In this document: one piece after another, positions 43,719 to 47,737 of the stretch
How positions within the stretch are numbered: the stretch's first letter is position 1
How the letters are laid out: each line of letters opens with the position of its first letter
Assembly (NCBI GenBank): GCA_045589955.1
Contig: JAZNQD010000067.1
Location: 1 to 47,737, forward strand
Origin: CAJGCS01 sp045589955
GTDB lineage: Bacteria; Bacillota_I; Bacilli_A; ML615J-28; CAG-313
Reading direction: 5' to 3'
Length of the DNA stretch: 47,737 nt
The notes under the pieces: generated by a model
The model's input: the letters and a program-made list of their open reading frames with translations, nothing else
What the model was told of the DNA's origin: nothing
Databases searched by the model: none
Program-made: the position numbers and the translations under genes

Positions 43719-43747
43719 AAAGAATCCATAAAAATGGATTCTTTTTT
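43719..43747 (+). terminator. Terminator after the surface-protein gene
   Basis: AAAGAATCCAT / ATGGATTCTTT around AAAA, then TTT. The stem is shared with the terminator at 36268, and each precedes a copy of the small RNA candidate. Confidence 0.9.
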
Positions 43748-43793
43748 ATATAAAATAATCAGTCTTTTCCTGTACTTTAATGTCAAAAAATTG

Positions 43794-43902
43794 TATAATA
43801 TAGGTGTGTGTTGTGTTATAAAGGAATTAGTGAATTCCCTTATAGGATAACTATGCCTATATTTTGAATTTAAGCTTATTCCTTTTTGGAATAGGCTTTT
43901 TT
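43794..43902 (+). ncRNA. Candidate small RNA, copy 2 of the duplicated element
   Basis: TATAAT (43794-43799) precedes the 103-nt element (43800-43902). Compared with copy 1 the central hairpin is better paired (GGAATT-AGTG-AATTCC against GAAATT-AGCA-AATTCC), and so is the terminator stem (AGCTTATTCC / GGAATAGGCT, then T6). A C-to-T change in ACGCCTAT/ATGCCTAT keeps a possible G-U pair with ATAGGTGT. A separate promoter for the next gene (43997-44024) indicates that this element is transcribed and terminated on its own. Confidence 0.65.
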
Positions 43903-43996
43903 AAAATATAAAATAAGAATGTAAATCACATATTATACTTTTTTAGAATCATGTTTTCAAGTGAAAAGATAAGTGATTTTTTCATGATTATTTTCA

Positions 43997-44024
43997 TTGA
44001 CTTTATTAATTTAGAAAGTATAAT
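43997..44024 (+). promoter_or_regulatory. Promoter of the 44061 transporter gene
   Basis: TTGACT (43997-44002), 16-bp spacer, TATAAT (44019-44024). The 95 bp between the RNA element and this promoter show nothing else. Confidence 0.7.
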
Positions 44025-44060
44025 TGAATTGTATAATAATTAATAGGAGATGATTACACG

Positions 44061-45395
44061 ATGTTTAAGAAACTTTTTAACTCTCTAAAAAATATTAATT
44101 ACAAACTTTTTATTGCTTTATTAATTATGGGACTATGTCCTACAATTTATAATACTTTAAGAGTCTTTTGGTTAGGTGAGTTACCTGGAGAATATTCTTA
44201 TTCAATTGCCGGACAACTTTCATGGGTTAATTTAATTTATGAAGTAATTAGTGAAGCAATTATACTGCCATTGTTTTATTTTATAGGTAAGGTAATATTA
44301 GATAAAAAAGAGTTAGTAAATAGAGTAAAGACTGGATTGATTATATCAATACTGATATATTTGTTGGTATCTTCCCTTGTCATTCTTTTTGCAAACCCAC
44401 TTTTAAAAGCTATGGCAACTTCGCCTGATATTATTGATCAATCAGTACAATATATAAGACTAGAGGCAATAGCACATGTTTTTACTGTACTTGCTAACTT
44501 TCTTCTTATTGTACTTATAACTTTAGGAAAAGATAAATTCGTTTATCTTCTTACTGGAGTTAAACTAATACTATCAATAATATTTGATACTTTCTTTATT
44601 TCAAACTTAAATATATCACTTAATTTAGGAATTAATGGAATTGCAATATCAAATATTGTTATAAATTTGATAATGTTTATTATATCTATATTATTGCTAT
44701 TAAAATTAGGAATTAATATCTTTAACAGTGATAAGTTAGATTTTAAATGGTCAAAAGAACTTATTAAAGTAGGGGGAGTATCCGGATTAGAATCATTTGT
44801 TCGAAACTTGTTTTATATGATCATGATTAGTAGAATGGTTAATGTTGTTGGGGAACAAGGAACATACTGGGTTGCAAACAACTTTATCTGGGGATGGTTA
44901 TTACTACCAATTACTCAGTTAGGAGAATTAATAAAACAAGAGGTAGCAATAAACAAAGAAAATATAAAAAGGAATACCCTAGGGTATTTTGGCATTACCT
45001 TAATAATTTGTTTAATTTGGATAATATTTATACCACTATATAAACCATTTATGTTAAATGTACTAAATTATAGTGATGTAGAAAAACTATTTACTTTAGT
45101 AATTGTTCTGCTTGCATCATACGTTTTTTATGCATTTCAAAACATATTTGATTCAACATTCTATGGAATTGGTAAGACCAATTACATGTTGTTTGAATCA
45201 ATAGTAACTAATGTAATTTATTATGGTATTTGTTTTATACTGTACATTACACATGTATTTGAACCAACATTGTTAGGTATTGCGATAATGTTTGGTATTG
45301 GAAATGTATTTGATAGTATAGTATCAGCTATAGTATATTGGTATATGATGAGAAAATTCAAAAATATGAAACTAGAAAGGAATTTCAAAATATGA
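44061..45395 (+). CDS. MATE-like multidrug/oligosaccharidyl transporter
   Basis: 444 residues with about 12 hydrophobic helices and the general two-lobe MATE pattern (second lobe from about residue 225, starting SKELIKVGGVSGLESFVRN). It is only distantly like the MATE exporter at 8341; the usual N-terminal signature is altered, so substrate and ion use may differ. It ends on a TGA inside the overlap ATGA with the next gene, implying coupled translation and a possible working partnership. Confidence 0.75.
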   Translation: MFKKLFNSLKNINYKLFIALLIMGLCPTIYNTLRVFWLGELPGEYSYSIAGQLSWVNLIYEVISEAIILPLFYFIGKVILDKKELVNRVKTGLIISILIYLLVSSLVILFANPLLKAMATSPDIIDQSVQYIRLEAIAHVFTVLANFLLIVLITLGKDKFVYLLTGVKLILSIIFDTFFISNLNISLNLGINGIAISNIVINLIMFIISILLLLKLGINIFNSDKLDFKWSKELIKVGGVSGLESFVRNLFYMIMISRMVNVVGEQGTYWVANNFIWGWLLLPITQLGELIKQEVAINKENIKRNTLGYFGITLIICLIWIIFIPLYKPFMLNVLNYSDVEKLFTLVIVLLASYVFYAFQNIFDSTFYGIGKTNYMLFESIVTNVIYYGICFILYITHVFEPTLLGIAIMFGIGNVFDSIVSAIVYWYMMRKFKNMKLERNFKI

Positions 45396-46144
45396 ATAAT
45401 AATGATGATAAAATTAAAATAGAGAATAGAAATAGACGCATTGATAATGGTGGTAAAATTGTTAAAATGTTTGTCTCAATTGTCACCGTAGGTGTATCAA
45501 TTGCTGCACTTTTTATTGGCGGTAATTTGATAAAAGAAATTAATCAAAAGAACACACAAGTTGTTATAGAACCAAGAGAAGGGGATATTATTGTCCAAAT
45601 AGGTAATGATTTTAAATTATTGCAACTGATAAAATATTCTGATATTACATTTCCCGACAAAGTACAGGAAATTCAAATAAAAGCAAAAAATGATTCAAAT
45701 CCGAATAATTCTTGTGAAAATCGAGTAGAAATAAATAATATTAATGGAGAAGACTGGAGTTCTCGTGATTCATTTAAATATATGATAAGTAATTTCTCTA
45801 TCAATCCAAATAAGGTAATTAACCTTGTTGGGACAGTAAATAAAATGACAGTATATTGTGACTTTTATAAAGAAAAAAATATTGCAACAAAAATTCAATT
45901 AAGTGAAGAAGATTGCTTTAAGTTTGAGATAATGGATGTAGAAGATAAAGGTAGTAATGAAATTAAAATTAGTAATATTGAACAAGAATCAGAAAAAGAG
46001 TATGTAACTAAAGAAATTAATGATGGCATTGAATGGGTAAAAATAAGAGTTGTAATAGTTTATAAAATTAAAATTGATGGTAAAGAAAAAATGATTACTG
46101 ATGAGATAATTTCTGATTGGATTCCAACAGACGCTGATTTTTAA
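45392..46144 (+). CDS. Membrane-anchored protein of unknown function
   Basis: 250 residues. A short basic cytoplasmic tail is followed by one membrane helix (about 26-48, KMFVSIVTVGVSIAALFIGG) and an outside domain of about 200 residues, beta-rich and acidic, without motifs I recognise. The start overlaps the transporter stop (ATGA), with AAAGGA about 13 nt upstream. It may be an accessory subunit of the transporter. Confidence 0.65.
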   Translation: MNNNDDKIKIENRNRRIDNGGKIVKMFVSIVTVGVSIAALFIGGNLIKEINQKNTQVVIEPREGDIIVQIGNDFKLLQLIKYSDITFPDKVQEIQIKAKNDSNPNNSCENRVEINNINGEDWSSRDSFKYMISNFSINPNKVINLVGTVNKMTVYCDFYKEKNIATKIQLSEEDCFKFEIMDVEDKGSNEIKISNIEQESEKEYVTKEINDGIEWVKIRVVIVYKIKIDGKEKMITDEIISDWIPTDADF

Positions 46145-46201
46145 AAAAGTAAGTACGAAAATGTTTTAGTCTTAAGTTACATATCAAATTTATAATTATA
46201 G

Positions 46202-47036
46202 GAAATAAATTATTGGACGGATACATTATGGTGAAATGGATTCTCTTTATATACTAATTACTTTATAAAAGATAATAATGGTATTAAGTACTTACTTAAA
46301 TTATCATCATTTGATAAATACTTTGTAAAACTTAATGATTTTAACTACATGAATGAGCAAGTAAAGTAAGGTGTTAATATGTGTAAGTCTATTGAGTTGG
46401 TATTTGTGACAAATGATTAAATTACATTTGCTCATAGATTGATGTAGTTTATGAAAGAGATTTTATTCCAACTCTTTCTAAAGATGAACAATATAGATAT
46501 ATGATATTTGCAGGAATTGAGATTAAGAAAATCCTTCAAGTTAAAGCTCCAATCGATGCTATAACTTGGGAAGAAAGATTTAGTAGAAAACATAAAGCGT
46601 ATGAAGAATACCTTTTAAAATACGAAGAATGAAATTCATTTATTAGACAAATTACTAATAACTGATATTTACTAAAAGATAGATTAAATATTTTTCAAAA
46701 TGATGATTATCATATAGGTAATATAATGATTAATAAAAATAATGAACTTTTTGTAACAGATTTTGATAGAGATTATTATGGAGTACCATGAGAAGAGTTT
46801 AATAAATCTGTGTGGATGTTCATGTATCACATAAATTTGCAATAGGAACAGTAGAGGGATATTTTAATAAAAATATTCTAGAGGAATATTGGAAACTACT
46901 TGTACTATATATGAGCAATAATTTTCTTTCTTCATTTTCGTTGGTTATACTATATAGTGAAGAAGAAAGTAAAATAATAATATGTCATCGATTTAATTAT
47001 TAGATTGGTATGATGATATGAAAAAAATGACCTAAA
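46202..47036 (+). pseudogene. Decayed APH-family phosphotransferase gene
   Basis: Reading through stops and two frame changes gives a recognisable aminoglycoside-phosphotransferase-fold protein. The frame starting at 46202 covers the N-lobe (FIKDNNGIKYLL, MNEQVK, then TAA at 46367). The frame starting near 46423 covers the middle and the Brenner-like motif FQNDDYHIGN and DFDRD. The frame from about 46812 covers SHKFAIGTVEGYF and the C-terminal helices. The catalytic HGD has become NDD. Several in-frame stops fall where the family has Trp, for example VP-TGA-EEF and S-TAG-ID. Other Trp codons in it are TGG. Confidence 0.75.
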
Positions 47037-47079
47037 TTGGAATGAAAAATATAAATTATAAGTTAATAAGGAGTTTGCT

Positions 47080-47737
47080 ATGGAAAAAGAACAAATTATT
47101 CAAGTTGCTGGCGAAGTGGCTAAAAACGTAGGAAAAGATGTATATACGGATGTTGCACATCCAGCAGCAAAAAATATCGGTAATTTTTTTGGAACTATAA
47201 CAGGTTTCTTTAGTGAAGTTGTTATGTATCCTTTGAAAAAGCTTAATAGTAAATATGAATGCAAAGCTATAGAGTTTAGAAAAAAAAATGGAAGAAAAAT
47301 ATGAGAATATTCCTGTAGAAAATAGAGTAGAGCCAGAGTTACATATAATTGGTCCAGCTTTAGAATCTTTAAAATATAATATTTTAGAGGAAGAACTATC
47401 TGATTTATACTCTAATTTACTGATTAGTAATTTAGATAATGAAAGCCAAAAAAAATGTTCTCCAGCATTTATAAAAATAATTGAACAATTATCTCCTATA
47501 GATGCTAAAGTTTATAAATTGTTATATGAAATATTAATTTCAGAACAACATTTACCTATTTGTAATGCTATATTGATAAATCAAAATAATCCGAATAAAA
47601 TGATGAAAAAAGAATTTTTACCCCAAAATATATTAAATATTGAATTATTTGATCTTGATCCTTTTATTCTATCTAAATCTATTGAAGCGTTAAAAAGATT
47701 AGGACTTTTATCAATTTCGTTTATTGAATGGTCAAGG
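47080..47737 (+). pseudogene. Abi_alpha (DUF4393) family gene, frameshifted at a poly-A run and cut by the window end
   Basis: Residues 1-66 in the first frame (47080 onward: VAKNVGKDVYTDV, then FFGTITGFF) continue in the next frame at 47288 (MEEKYENIPVENR, then PELHIIGPALES and LYSNLLISN). The combined protein matches the Abi_alpha/DUF4393 family linked to abortive phage infection. The switch lies in a run of nine A (47280-47288). Removing one A restores a single frame; left as it is, the first frame ends at TGA 47302-47304 after 74 residues. The second frame stays open to the window end. Polymerase slippage, a real mutation or a sequencing error are all possible. AAGGAG precedes ATG 47080. 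Confidence 0.75.

Noticed and set aside
1..47737. Whether the host reads TGA as Trp (genetic code 4).
   Set aside because: Trp in the intact genes is TGG throughout (many in the ATPase, flavodiiron and surface proteins), and three genes end properly at TGA with the next gene starting there. Only the dead APH gene has TGA at Trp sites.
1..47737. A CRISPR array, rRNA, intact tRNA genes, insertion sequences or prophage structural genes.
   Set aside because: I found no regularly spaced repeats, no rRNA core sequences, no full cloverleaf, no transposase and no phage structural gene. The HNH protein and the SAM-like domains alone are not enough to call a prophage.

Overview
The window looks like one chromosomal segment of an AT-rich, low-GC Gram-positive bacterium, most likely an anaerobic gut member of the Bacilli/Mollicutes-Erysipelotrichia lineages. 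This is inferred from codon use, GGAGG-type ribosome binding sites, TTGACA/TATAAT promoters with frequent extended TGnTATAAT -10 boxes, a rubredoxin-fused flavodiiron protein, BspA-type leucine-rich repeats and Cys-knuckle surface proteins. All convincing genes are on the + strand. Trp is encoded by TGG and TGA is a stop, although a rare one: 3 of about 37 genes, all at tight gene junctions.

Layout. (1) 1-4386: the end of a GNAT acetyltransferase, a class II Fic AMPylator whose promoter is enclosed in an inverted repeat, and a TetR plus lipoprotein cassette. (2) 4505-17315: housekeeping and stress genes. These are a small membrane protein, an unusual NMN/NaMN-adenylyltransferase-PARG fusion, a four-domain flavorubredoxin, a MATE exporter, an SDR, an M55 D-aminopeptidase with an ECF S component and an anchored ComEC-like metallohydrolase, a TPR-membrane protein with a PP2C phosphatase, and a Ktr potassium channel pair. 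(3) 17344-18274: proC. (4) 18289-27364: a six-gene operon. It holds a zinc-ribbon membrane protein, a large HerA/FtsK-like ATPase, an Ig-like/CFI-box protein, a long acidic protein ending in a papain/C39-like cysteine peptidase domain, a small probable immunity protein, and a second acidic protein with the same N-terminus but a different C-terminus. It resembles an effector-export or polymorphic-toxin system and is the best candidate here for something undescribed. (5) 27421-31038: a lipoprotein and four unfamiliar proteins. (6) 31066-36297: a ClpX-like unfoldase that has lost its zinc domain and its ClpP-docking loop, then an ECF sigma factor coupled to a giant membrane protein that appears to fuse an anti-sigma tail to an extracellular BspA-LRR domain. 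(7) 36328-39435: the first copy of a roughly 100-nt duplicated RNA-like element, an AAA/DUF4143 ATPase and a membrane HNH nuclease behind a structured leader. (8) 39457-43902: a second TetR plus surface-protein cassette, paralogous in its regulator to the first and headed by a 45-bp palindrome, then the second copy of the RNA-like element. (9) 44000-47737: a MATE-like transporter, a membrane-anchored unknown protein, a decayed APH-type phosphotransferase and a frameshifted Abi_alpha (DUF4393) gene cut by the window end.

Taken together, the central half (18-44 kb) is devoted to surface display, secretion, envelope signalling and conflict, set among ordinary metabolic genes. All domain assignments come from reading motifs by eye; no database search was run.
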